A stretch of DNA of 64,000 bases from Vanilla planifolia (lineage: Eukaryota; Streptophyta; Magnoliopsida; Asparagales; Orchidaceae). Positions 1-10,400 of the stretch are shown here, piece after piece. The stretch is taken from contig CM043875.1 in assembly GCA_023846275.1 (NCBI GenBank), positions 16,096 through 80,095 of the forward strand. Reading direction: 5' to 3'. Every line of letters starts with the position of its first letter. The first letter of the stretch is position 1. Under the pieces are notes generated by a model. That model was not told where the DNA came from. It worked only from the letters and a program-made list of their open reading frames with translations, and searched no databases. The translations under genes were made by a program, and so were the position numbers.

Positions 1-474
1 GAAGATCCACTACAAATCTATAACATCTGATATAAATTCAATAAATTAACAATGATTGCATGTTAACAATATATGAAAATATCAAAACATAACTCTTTTT
101 AATATCTCATTTAAATTAAGTTATTAAACTATGATAAAAATTTATTTTTCATAATTCTATTGTGCCAACCAAATCATAATCTAATAAAATTTAATTTAAA
201 CATTGGACAAAATAGACAAGAAAAGCAACCAAAATATTACATAAATATCCACGTTATTTCTTTTATAATTTAATTCATTATATAGTCAATAAAAAAAATA
301 ACATGATAAAGGAAATCATATGAGCATCGATTTCTTAAGATTATTTGCTTGATTTCGCAAATACGTTTATTTTAATTTAAATCTCAAAAAGAAAACGATA
401 CGCCTAATACCTTTCATAACTTTTTTTAATAATTATTAATATTTTGTAAAAACATATCTTATAAATAAATATTA

Positions 475-596
475 TTTTTTTCTCTCCATCTTTTTATTCC
501 TTCTATTTTTCTTTTAGAAATAGCATAAAACTATCACGTCCAAGCATACGCTTTAGTGAAGCATTGAAATTGCCTGAGTTTGAAGAAGTCTCTTAA
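475..596 (+). other. Pyrimidine tract plus AG with exon-like tail (decayed or fortuitous)
   Basis: Bases from about 475 to 515 are almost all pyrimidine and end in TTTTAG (516-517), which resembles a eukaryotic 3' splice site. The frame that follows reads through 518-593 to TAA at 594-596 and ends in RPSIRFSEALKLPEFEEVS, an unusually balanced composition for this A+T-rich DNA. I see no upstream exon. Between copies the changes in this stretch alter residues (CTA/CAA, CCT/CTT in copy 13, ATA/GTA in copy 5, AAT/TAT), so there is no sign of protein selection. It may be a remnant of a captured gene end, or chance. It recurs at the same offset in every copy. Confidence 0.2.
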
Positions 597-738
597 ATCA
601 ATAGCTTTCGATTTGGCGCAAGCGTGAATAATGGTATACTACAAATAATAAACAATTCATTCATTTGAGAATTATCCAAATAATGTTCTAATTAATGTAT
701 GATTTAAAATTAATTAAAAAGTTATTAACGAAGGCAAC

Positions 739-772
739 GCTTTCAACTCAACAGTCTTATTAACGTTGAAGC
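739..772 (+). repeat. Imperfect inverted repeat
   Basis: GCTTTCAAC (739-747) can pair with GTTGAAGC (765-772) across a 17-base loop with one bulged T. It recurs in every copy. The flank just upstream differs between types (AACGAAGG in B, AACCAAGG in A), outside the stem. Confidence 0.5.
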
Positions 773-1034
773 TGAAATACGAAATTATTGTTGTCATAAA
801 ATTTTCGACTTCACTTTGAAAAACTTAATTCACTATATTAGTATAATTTTATTTGATGAAAGATTCATTTTGTTATTATTAAGTTCATGCTACATTTTAA
901 AAATTTTATATAAATATTTTTTAAATCTTAATTATTTGGACATGAAAAGTACATGTTAAAAAAAGAAATGAATGATATTTTTAACAATTAGACTTTCTTT
1001 TACTAAATTTAGTATTTTCCATGCATAATTTAAT

Positions 1035-1054
1035 ATACAAATATTAATTTGTAT
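1035..1054 (+). repeat. Perfect 8-bp AT-rich inverted repeat
   Basis: ATACAAAT (1035-1042) and ATTTGTAT (1047-1054) are perfect complements around the four-base loop ATTA. No variant was noticed in this arm in other copies. Such AT palindromes are common by chance in A+T-rich DNA. Confidence 0.6.
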
Positions 1055-1174
1055 TTATTTTATAATTTTTTTTAAAAATTTATTATAATTATCATTGAAA
1101 TTGATTTAAAATTATTGTCATGCTTTGTTTCGTAATTAAAAAAAGACATTTTAGTCAACGATGCGCATATCTTC

Positions 1175-1258
1175 TTCTGGATTTCACACCAGAACTACAA
1201 TCGTGTAAAACGATTTGTAACGACATTAAAGCGAGGCAAAAATCTCGAGTTAACGTCG
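1175..1258 (+). other. Cluster of three consecutive hairpins (possible structured RNA or DNA)
   Basis: Three adjacent stem-loops fit in 84 bases. The first pairs TTCTGG (1175-1180) with CCAGAA (1189-1194). The second pairs ACAATCGT (1197-1204) with ACGATTTGT (1210-1218), eight pairs and one bulged T. The third pairs 1221-1235 with 1244-1258: four pairs, an A-C mismatch, four pairs, tandem A-G/G-A mismatches, four pairs and an eight-base loop. This is more G+C-rich than its surroundings. The only variants I see are in a loop (1205: G, A or C) and at a mismatch position (1249, copy 6). No known RNA family was recognised, and there is no tRNA-type internal promoter. It recurs in all 24 full copies. 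Confidence 0.35.
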
Positions 1259-1866
1259 CAGAATTTTTTCGAGAACAGATAATTATGAGGGTAATTAATT
1301 TAGTAATATGTGTATAAAACATACTGTACAAAAAAAAAAAGATACAAAGTAACAAAACTCTTAAAACATACAACTATTTTATTAATGTTTATTGATTATC
1401 GAACTATGCAAATAACTATTAAAAATAATTGTTCCTTTTACATATTTTCAACATCTCGATTTTTTTGTATGATAAAATCTATTTTTTATTTTTCTTTTAT
1501 TCTTATTATTTTTGCTGAAATAGATTTGAATAAAATAAAATTGACATAAAATAACTTAAATTCTTAATTTTAAAAAATTAAAGTTTGAATCATATAAGTC
1601 GTCGTATTTAAAAATAATAATTCTTTTGAAATTTATATAATTATTTTTTTGTTAATTTATATTATTTTAAAACTATATAAAATTAGCTTAATAAATAATT
1701 TAATAGTTTTAATCATGAGGTTCATGATTTAATATAAATATTTACATAAAACTCAAATCATTAATTTATTCATAAATAAGAGTTTACATTTATTTTAAAA
1801 TTTCTTTTAAAAACTGACGCGTACTGTTTATTTTTTTCAAAACCTCGGAAAAACAAAAAAAGAATT

Positions 1867-1894
1867 CGGACGGCTTTTTTTTTATTTTTGTCCG
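1867..1894 (+). repeat. Inverted repeat at the left edge of the island
   Basis: CGGAC (1867-1871) pairs with GTCCG (1890-1894) around an 18-base loop that is mostly T. The T run length in the loop varies between copies, while the arms do not. Confidence 0.5.
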
Positions 1895-1924
1895 CACAAT
1901 ACATTTACAGCGTGATTATAGGAT

Positions 1925-1941
1925 CTTCGGCATAAACGGCA
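1925..1941 (+). other. CENP-B-box-like motif (8 of 9 core positions)
   Basis: Against the known mammalian core NTTCGNNNNANNCGGGN, the sequence here has TTCG at 1926-1929, A at 1934 and CGG at 1937-1939, with C instead of the last G at 1940. It is present in B-type copies only; A-type copies have TTCC at the first block and so match 7 of 9. A near match of this quality is not rare in several kilobases, so the resemblance may be chance. Confidence 0.2.
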
Positions 1942-1957
1942 TTATGCGGACGCCGAA
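1926..1957 (+). repeat. B-type island hairpin
   Basis: TTCGGC (1926-1931) pairs with GCCGAA (1952-1957). This form occurs in copies 1 and 13-24. Copies 2-12 have TTCCGC, which breaks this outer stem and instead allows a different inner stem, annotated in copy 3. Confidence 0.6.
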
Positions 1958-1970
1958 AATGGCCAAAATC

Positions 1971-1988
1971 CGTGAGCCAACACTCACG
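1971..1988 (+). repeat. Perfect 6-bp hairpin with a three-allele loop
   Basis: CGTGAG (1971-1976) pairs with CTCACG (1983-1988) around a six-base loop. The loop is CCAACA in copies 1 and 13-24, CGGACA in copy 2 and CTGACA in copies 3-12. The arms are unchanged in every copy I read. Confidence 0.7.
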
Positions 1989-2494
1989 CTTTTCCAGCGA
2001 AATTGCCGAATCGGAAGGGGCGTTCTGATTTACAAGGTCGCATAGACATATTATGCGGAAACGGCAAAATAACGAAAGCGGAAAATATGCCACATTTTTT
2101 TATTATTGTCGGGATTAACGTAAAATGCGGATAAATCTCGTAAATATTTGCCTGTTTTATTTTTTAAACATTTAGGATTTTGAGTAAGACGTTTCCTAAA
2201 TTTTTTTTTTATTAGTAAAGTATTAAAGCAAACTAAAATATAATTTCTTATCAAAATTTTAAACATATAATATTTTTTTAAAATATATTATTTCAAAGTT
2301 ATATAAAACTGTTATAGTCATTTATTAACTATATTTTTTATTTTAAAATCCTAAATTTTATTTGTTGATCACGCGATAATAACTTAGTCTAGAAGGTTTA
2401 GAAAAGAATAAAATTATCAAATATCTAAATTTTTTCTCATAAATAATTATATAAAAATCAAAAAAGTTTAATTTGTTTTACAAATATAATTTAA

Positions 2495-2514
2495 TATATA
2501 TATATATATATATA
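2495..2514 (+). repeat. TA microsatellite
   Basis: An uninterrupted run of TA, ten repeats here, between TTAA and TTAATT. It occurs once per unit and varies in length, for example 12 in copies 2 and 3, 13 in copies 4, 5 and 12, 10 in copies 6, 7 and 22, 11 in copy 20 and 12 in copy 24. It accounts for most of the unit-length differences. Confidence 0.95.
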
Positions 2515-2568
2515 TTAATTCCTTATGCTAAAAATTAAAAATTACAATTTAACGATTTCTTATGGGTG

Positions 2569-2586
2569 ACATATATAAATATATGT
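2569..2586 (+). repeat. Near-perfect palindrome close to the unit junction
   Basis: ACATATAT (2569-2576) and ATATATGT (2579-2586) are complementary with only two bases between them, about 40 bases before the next unit start as I have phased it. No variation was noted among copies. Confidence 0.6.
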
Positions 2587-2623
2587 GTAATAAATAGGTT
2601 AAATATAAAATTTTTAAATTTAA

Positions 2624-5250
2624 GAAGATCCACTACAAATCTATAACATCTGATATAAATTCAATAAATTAACAATGATTGCATGTTAACAATATATGAA
2701 AATATCAAAACATAACTCTTTTTAATATCTCATTTAAATTAAGTTATTAAACTATGATAAAAATTTATTTTTCATAATTCTATTGTGCCAACCAAATCAT
2801 AATCTAATAAAATTTAATTTAAACATTGGACAAAATAGACAAGAAAAGCAACCAAAATATTACATAAATATCCACGTTATTTCTTTTATAATTTAATTCA
2901 TTATATAGTCAATAAAAAAAATAACATGATAAAGGAAATCATATGAGCATCGATTTCTTAAGATTATTTGCTTGATTTCGCAAATACGTTTATTTTAATT
3001 TAAATCTCAAAAAGAAAACGATACGCCTAATACCTTTCATAACTTTTTTTAATAATTATTAATATTTTGTAAAAACATATCTTATAAATAAATATTATTT
3101 TTTTCTCTCCATCTTTTTATTCCTTCTATTTTTCTTTTAGAAATAGCATAAAACTATCACGTCCAAGCATACGCTTTAGTGAAGCATTGAAATTGCCTGA
3201 GTTTGAAGAAGTCTCTTAAATCAATAGCTTTCGATTTGGCGCAAGCGTGAATAATGGTATACTACAAATAATAAACAATTCATTCATTTGAGAATTATCC
3301 AAATAATGTTCTAATTAATGTATGATTTAAAATTAATTAAAAAGTTATTAACGAAGGCAACGCTTTCAACTCAACAGTCTTATTAACGTTGAAGCTGAAA
3401 TACGAAATTATTGTTGTCATAAAATTTTCGACTTCACTTTGAAAAACTTAATTCACTATATTAGTATAATTTTATTTGATGAAAGATTCATTTTGTTATT
3501 ATTAAGTTCATGCTACATTTTAAAAATTTTATATAAATATTTTTTAAATCTTAATTATTTGGACATGAAAAGTACTTGTTAAAAAAAGAAATGAATGATA
3601 TTTTTAACAATTAGACTTTCTTTTACTAAATTTAGTATTTTCCATGCATAATTTAATATACAAATATTAATTTGTATTTATTTTATAATTTTTTTTAAAA
3701 ATTTATTATAATTATCATTGAAATTGATTTAAAATTATTGTCATGCTTTGTTTCGTAATTAAAAAAAGACATTTTAGTCAACGATGCGCATATCTTCTTC
3801 TGGATTTCACACCAGAACTACAATCGTATAAAACGATTTGTAACGACATTAAAGCGAGGCAAAAATCTCGAGTTAACGTCGCAGAATTTTTTCGAGAACA
3901 GATAATTATGAGGGTAATTAATTTAGTAATATGTATATAAAACATACTGTACAAAAAAAAAAGATACAAAGTAACAAAACTCTTAAAACATACAACTATT
4001 TTATTAATGTTTATCGATTATCGAACTATGCAAATAACTATTAAAAATAATTGTTCCTTTTACATATTTTCAACATTTCGATTTTTTTGTATAATAAAAT
4101 TTTATTTTTTATTTTTCTTTTATTCTTATTATTTTTGCTCAAATAGATTTGAATAAAATAAAATTGACATAAAATAACTTAAATTCTTAATTTTAAAAAA
4201 TTAAAGTTTGAATCATATAAGTCGTCGTATTTAAAAATAATAATTCTTTTGAAATTTATATAATTATTTTTTTGTTAATTTATATTATTTTAAAACTATA
4301 TAAAATTAGCTTAATAAATAATTTAATAGTTTTAATAATGAGGTTCATGATTTAATATAAATATTTACATAAAACTCAAATCATTAATTTATTCATAAAT
4401 AAGAGTTTACATTTATTTTAAAATTTCTTTTAAAAACTGACGCGTACTGTTTATTTTTTTCAAAACTTCGAAAAAACAAAAAAAGAATTCGGACGGCTTT
4501 TTTTTTATTTTTGTCCGCACAATACATTTACAGCGTGATTATAGGATCTTCCGCATAAACGGCATTATTCGGACGCCGAAAATGCCCAAAATCCGTGAGC
4601 GGACACTCACGCTTTTCCAGCGAAATTGCCGAATCGGAGGGGGCGTTCTGATTTACAAGGTCGCATAGACATATTATGCGGAAACGGCAAAATAACGAAA
4701 GCGGAAAATATGCCACATTTTTTTATTATTTTCGGGATTAACGTAAAATGCGGATAAATCTCGTAAATATTTGCCTGTTTTATTTTTTAAATATTTAGGA
4801 TTTTGAGTAAGACGTTTCCTAAATTTTTTTTTTATTAGTAAAGTATTAAAGCAAACTAAAATATAATTTCTTATCAAAATTTTAAACATATAATATTTTT
4901 TTAAAATATATTATTTCAAAGTTATATAAAACTGTTATAGTCATTTATTAACTATATTTTTTATTTTAAAATCCTAAATTTTATTTGTTGATCACGCAAT
5001 AATAACTTAGTCTAGAAGGTTTAGAAAAGAATAAAATTATCAAATATCTAATTTTTTTCTCATAAATAATTATATAAAAATCAAAAAAGTTTAATTTGTT
5101 TTACAAATATAATTTAATATATATATATATATATATATATATTAATTCCTTATGCTAAAAATTAAAAATTACAATTTAACGATTTCTTATGGGTGACATA
5201 TATAAATATATGTGTAATAAATATGTTAAATATAAAATTTTTAAATTTAA
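2624..5250 (+). repeat. Satellite unit, copy 2 (B-to-A recombinant)
   Basis: This 2627-bp copy is B type in its first third (TTTCTTAAG, AAACTATC, AGTTATTAACGAAGG) and A type from AGTACTTGTT at about 3571 onward (ATCGATTATCG, ACATTTCG, AACTTCGA, TTCCGC, AATATG). The switch lies between about 3353 and 3576. Private island changes are the loop CGGACA, ATTATTCGG in place of ATTATGCGG, and ATGCCCAAAA in place of ATGGCCAAAA. Confidence 0.95.
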
Positions 5251-7876
5251 GAAGATCCACTACAAATCTATAACATCTGATATAAATTCAATAAATTAAC
5301 AATGATTGCATGTTAACAATATATGAAAATATCAAAACATAACTCTTTTTAATATCTCATTTAAATTAAGTTATTAAACTATGATAAAAATTTATTTTTC
5401 ATAATTCTATTGTGCCAACCAAATCATAATCTAATAAAATTTAATTTAAACATTGGACAAAATAGACAAGAAAAGCAACAAAAATATTACATAAATATCC
5501 ACGTTATTTCTTTTATAATTTAATTCATTATATAGTCAATAAAAAAAATAACATGATAAAGGAAATCATATGAGCATCGATTTATTAAGATTATTTGTTT
5601 GATTTCGCAAATACATTTATTTTAATTTAAATCTCAAAAAGAAAACGATACGCCTAATACCTTTCATAACTTTTTTTTAATAATTATTAATATTTTGTAA
5701 AAACATATCTTATAAATAAATATTATTTTTTCTCTCCATCTTTTTATTCCTTCTATTTTTCTTTTAGAAATAGCATAAAACAATCACGTCCAAGCATACG
5801 CTTTAGTGAAGCATTGAAATTGCCTGAGTTTGAAGAAGTCTCTTAAATCAATAGCTTTCGATTTGGCGCAAGCGTGAATAATGGTATACTACAAATAATA
5901 AACAATTCATTCATTTGAGAATTATCCAAATAATGTTCTAATTAATGTATGATTTAAAATTAATTAAAAAGTTATTAACGAAGGCAACGCTTTCAACTCA
6001 ACAGTCTTATTAACGTTGAAGCTGAAATACGAAATTATTGTTGTCATAAAATTTTCGACTTCACTTTGAAAAACTTAATTCACTATATTAGTATAATTTT
6101 ATTTGATGAAAGATTCATTTTGTTATTATTAAGTTCATGCTACATTTTAAAAATTTTATATAAATATTTTTTAAATCTTAATTATTTGGACATGAAAAGT
6201 ACATGTTAAAAAAAGAAATGAATGATATTTTTAACAATTAGACTTTCTTTTACTAAATTTAGTATTTTCCATGCATAATTTAATATACAAATATTAATTT
6301 GTATTTATTTTATAATTTTTTTTAAAAATTTATTATAATTATCATTGAAATTGATTTAAAATTATTGTCATGCTTTGTTTCGTAATTAAAAAAAGACATT
6401 TTAGTCAACGATGCGCATATCTTCTTCTGGATTTCACACCAGAACTACAATCGTGTAAAACGATTTGTAACGACATTAAAGCGAGGCAAAAATCTCGAGT
6501 TAACGTCGCAGAATTTTTTCGAGAACAGATAATTATGAGGGTAATTAATTTAGTAATATGTATATAAAACATACTGTACAAAAAAAAAAGATACAAAGTA
6601 ACAAAACTCTTAAAACATACAACTATTTTATTAATGTTTATTGATTATCGAACTATGCAAATAACTATTAAAAATAATTGTTCCTTTTACATATTTTCAA
6701 CATCTCGATTTTTTTGTATAATAAAATCTATTTTTTATTTTTCTTTTATTCTTATTATTTTTGCTGAAATAGATTTGAATAAAATAAAATTGACATAAAA
6801 TAACTTAAATTCTTAATTTTAAAAAATTAAAGTTTGAATCATATAAGTCGTCGTATTTAAAAATAATAATTCTTTTGAAATTTATATAATTATTTTTTTG
6901 TTAATTTATATTATTTTAAAACTATATAAAATTAGCTTAATGAATAATTTAATAGTTTTAATCATGAGGTTCATGATTTAATATAAATATTTACATAAAA
7001 CTCAAATCATTAATTTATTCATAAATAAGAGTTTACATTTATTTTAAAATTTCTTTTAAAAACTGACGCGTACTGTTTATTTTTTTCAAAACTTCGAAAA
7101 AACAAAAAAAGAATTCGGACGGCTTTTTTTTTATTTTTGTCCGCACAATACATTTACAGCGTGATTATAGGATCTTCCGCATAAACGGCATTATGCGGAC
7201 GCCGAAAATGGCCAAAATCCGTGAGCTGACACTCACGCTTTTCCAGCGAAATTGCCGAATCGGAGGGGGCGTTCTGATTTACAAGGTCGCATAGACATAT
7301 TATGCGGAAACGGCAAAATAACGAAAGCGGAAAATATGCCACATTTTTTTATTATTTTCGGGATTAACGTAAAATGCGGATAAATCTCGTAAATATTTGC
7401 CTGTTTTATTTTTTAAATATTTAGGATTTTGAGTAAGACGTTTCCTAAATTTTTTTTTTATTAGTAAAGTATTAAAGCAAACTAAAATATAATTTCTTAT
7501 CAAAATTTTAAACATATAATATTTTTTTAAAATATATTATTTCAAAGTTATATAAAACTGTTATAGTCATTTATTAACTATATTTTTTATTTTAAAATCC
7601 TAAATTTTATTTGTTGATCACGTAATAAAAACTTAGTCTAGAATGTTTAGAAAAGAATAAAATTATCAAATATCTAATTTTTTTCTCATAAATAATTATA
7701 TAAAAATCAAAAAAGTTTAATTTGTTTTACAAATATAATTTAATATATATATATATATATATATATATTAATTCCTTAAGCTAAAAATTAAAAATTACAA
7801 TTTAACGATTTCTTATGGGTGACATATATAAATATATGTGTAATAAATATGTTAAATATAAAATTTTTAAATTTAA
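5251..7876 (+). repeat. Satellite unit, copy 3 (A/B mosaic)
   Basis: First of three mosaic copies (3-5), 2626 bp. It is A type near unit positions 330-535 (TTTATTAAG, AAACAATC), B type through the middle (CATTCATTTGAG, AGTACATG, TTTGCTGAAATAG) and A type again from AACTTCGA to the end. Markers shared only by copies 3-5 are GCTTAATGAAT, GAATGTTTAG, AATAAAAACTTAG and CCTTAAGC. It also has GCAACAAAAAT and, privately, CACGTAATAAAA. Confidence 0.95.
7176..7199 (+). repeat. A-type island hairpin (perfect 9-bp stem)
   Basis: TCCGCATAA (7176-7184) and TTATGCGGA (7191-7199) are perfect complements around the loop ACGGCA. It is present at the same place in copies 3-12. In copy 2 one arm is TTATTCGGA, giving one mismatch; in B-type copies the left arm is TCGGCATAA, again one mismatch. 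Confidence 0.7.
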
Positions 7877-10364
7877 GAAGATCCACTACAAATCTATAAC
7901 ATCTGATATAAATTCAATAAATTAACAATGATTGCATGTTAACAATATATGAAAATATCAAAACATAACTCTTTTTAATATCTCATTTAAATTAAGTTAT
8001 TAAACTATGATAAAAATTTATTTTTCATAATTCTATTGTGCCAACCAAATCATAATCTAATAAAATTTAATTTAAACATTGGACAAAATAGACAAGAAAA
8101 GCAACCAAAATATTACATAAATATCCACGTTATTTCTTTTATAATTTAATTCATTATATAGTCAATAAAAAAAATAACATGATAAAGGAAATCATATGAG
8201 CATCGATTTATTAAGATTATTTGTTTGATTTCGCAAATACATTTATTTTAATTTAAATCTCAAAAAGAAAACGATACGCCTAATACCTTTCATAACTTTT
8301 TTTTAATAATTATTAATATTTTGTAAAAACATATCTTATAAATAAATATTATTTTTTCTCTCCATCTTTTTATTCCTTCTATTTTTCTTTTAGAAATAGC
8401 ATAAAACAATCACGTCCAAGCATACGCTTTAGTGAAGCATTGAAATTGCCTGAGTTTGAAGAAGTCTCTTAAATCAATAGCTTTCGATTTGGCGCAAGCG
8501 TGAATAATGGTATACTACAAATAATAAACAATTCATTCATTTGAGAATTATCCAAATAATGTTCTAATTAATGTATGATTTAAAATTAATTAAAAAGTTA
8601 TTAACGAAGGCAACGCTTTCAACTCAACAGTCTTATTAACGTTGAAGCTGAAATACGAAATTATTGTTGTCATAAAATTTTCGACTTCACTTTGAAAAAC
8701 TTAATTCACTATATTAGTATAATTTTATTTGATGAAAGATTCATTTTGTTATTATTAAGTTCATGCTACATTTTAAAAATTTTATATAAATATTTTTTAA
8801 ATCTTAATTATTTGGACATGAAAAGTACATGTTAAAAAAAGAAATGAATGATATTTTTAACAATTAGACTTTCTTTTACTAAATTTAGTATTTTCCATGC
8901 ATAATTTAATATACAAATATTAATTTGTATTTATTTTATAATTTTTTTTAAAAATTTATTATAATTATCATTGAAATTGATTTAAAATTATTGTCATGCT
9001 TTGTTTCGTAATTAAAAAAAGACATTTTAGTCAACGATGCGCATATCTTCTTCTGGATTTCACACCAGAACTACAATCGTGTAAAACGATTTGTAACGAC
9101 ATTAAAGCGAGGCAAAAATCTCGAGTTAACGTCGCAGAATTTTTTCGAGAACAGATAATTATGAGGGTAATTAATTTAGTAATATGTATATAAAACATAC
9201 TGTACAAAAAAAAAAGATACAAAGTAACAAAACTCTTAAAACATACAACTATTTTATTAATGTTTATTGATTATCGAACTATGCAAATAACTATTAAAAA
9301 TAATTGTTCCTTTTACATATTTTCAACATCTCGATTTTTTTGTATAATAAAATCTATTTTTTATTTTTCTTTTATTCTTATTATTTTTGCTGAAATAGAT
9401 TTGAATAAAATAAAATTGACATAAAATAACTTAAATTCTTAATTTTAAAAAATTAAAGTTTGAATCATATAAGTCGTCGTATTTAAAAATAATAATTCTT
9501 TTGAAATTTATATAATTATTTTTTTGTTAATTTATATTATTTTAAAACTATATAAAATTAGCTTAATGAATAATTTAATAGTTTTAATCATGAGGTTCAT
9601 GATTTAATATAAATATTTACATAAAACTCAAATCATTAATTTATTCATAAATAAGAGTTTACATTTATTTTAAAATTTCTTTTAAAAACTGACGCGTACT
9701 GTTTATTTTTTTCAAAACTTCGAAAAAACAAAAAAAGAATTCGGACGGCTTTTTTTTTATTTTTGTCCGCACAATACATTTACAGCATGATTATAGGATC
9801 TTCCGCATAAACGGCATTATGCGGACGCCGAAAATGGCCAAAATCCGTGAGCTGACACTCACGCTTTTCCAGCGAAATTGCCGAATCGGAGGGGGCGTTC
9901 TGATTTACAAGGTCGCATAGACATATTATGCGGAAACGGCAAAATAACGAAAGCGGAAAATATGCCACATTTTTTTATTATTTTCGGGATTAACGTAAAA
10001 TGCGGATAAATCTCGTAAATATTTGCCTGTTTTATTTTTTAAATATTTAGGATTTTGAGTAAGACGTTTCCTAAATTTTTTTTTTATTAGTAAAGTATTA
10101 AAGCAAACTAAAATATAATTTCTTATCAAAATTTTAAACATATAATATTTTTTTAAAATATATTATTTCAAAGTTATATAAAACTGTTATAGTCATTTAT
10201 TAACTATATTTTTTATTTTAAAATCCTAAATTTTATTTGTTGATCACGCAATAAAAACTTAGTCTAGAATGTTTAGAAAAGAATAAAATTATCAAATATC
10301 TAATTTTTTTCTCATAAATAATTATATAAAAATCAAAAAAGTTTAATTTGTTTTACAAATATAA

Positions 10365-10400
<36 letters not shown>

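Larger units (their letters stand above)
1867..2140. other. GC- and CpG-rich island of the satellite unit
   Basis: This stretch of about 275 bases contains about 24 CpG dinucleotides by hand count, whereas the rest of the unit is A/T with few. It is bounded by T-rich runs on both sides and contains at least three inverted repeats (1867-1894, 1926-1957, 1971-1988) and three TGCGGA motifs (1945, 2054, 2126). Open frames on the minus strand cross it (1905-2093 and 2051-2266), but they vary freely between copies. CpG is not depleted, which suggests little cytosine methylation in this lineage. It could be a remnant of a mobile element, or a protein-binding or nucleosome-related site. It recurs in each full copy at the same offset. 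Confidence 0.6.
1..2623 (+). repeat. Satellite unit, copy 1 (B type, reference copy)
   Basis: This 2623-bp copy carries the full set of B-type variants: TTTCTTAAG and ACGTTT near unit position 330-365, AAACTATC near 530, AACCTCGG before the island, TTCGGC and hairpin loop CCAACA in the island, AAACATTTA after it, and AATAGG near the end. Private changes are CACGCGATAATA instead of CACGCAATAATA and ATGTGTATAAAAC instead of ATGTATATAAAAC. Sub-unit features below are given on this copy and recur at the same offset in the others. Confidence 0.97.

Noticed and set aside
360-420. Telomere-related sequence (CCTAATACC near 401-409)
   Set aside because: A single isolated CCTAA is expected by chance; there is no run of telomeric repeats anywhere in the window.
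1175-1258. tRNA, snRNA or 5S rRNA
   Set aside because: No T-loop or internal promoter consensus, no anticodon arm geometry and no recognisable spliceosomal RNA core. The AATTTTTTCG at 1262-1271 only loosely resembles an Sm site.
1310-1549. Plus-strand frame of 69-79 codons after the hairpin cluster, and the minus-strand frame of 63-72 codons opposite the cluster
   Set aside because: The frames start, stop or shift depending on the length of an A run near 1330, and consist of low-complexity residues.
1905-2093. 62-codon minus-strand frame across the island, present in each unit
   Set aside because: Recurs only because the unit repeats. Differences between copies include a codon that is Trp, Pro or Gln, plus Ala/Gly, His/Asn and Thr/Met. 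No domain is recognisable and part of it is hairpin sequence.
2051-2266. 71-codon minus-strand frame, very Lys/Asn/Phe rich
   Set aside because: Composition is what A+T-rich DNA yields by chance, and a two-base deletion breaks it in copies 16, 18, 19 and 21.
1-2623. Hammerhead ribozyme, as found in some satellite repeats
   Set aside because: I did not find the CTGANGA core on either strand. CTGAAAT followed by CGAAA at about 772-784 lacks required core bases.
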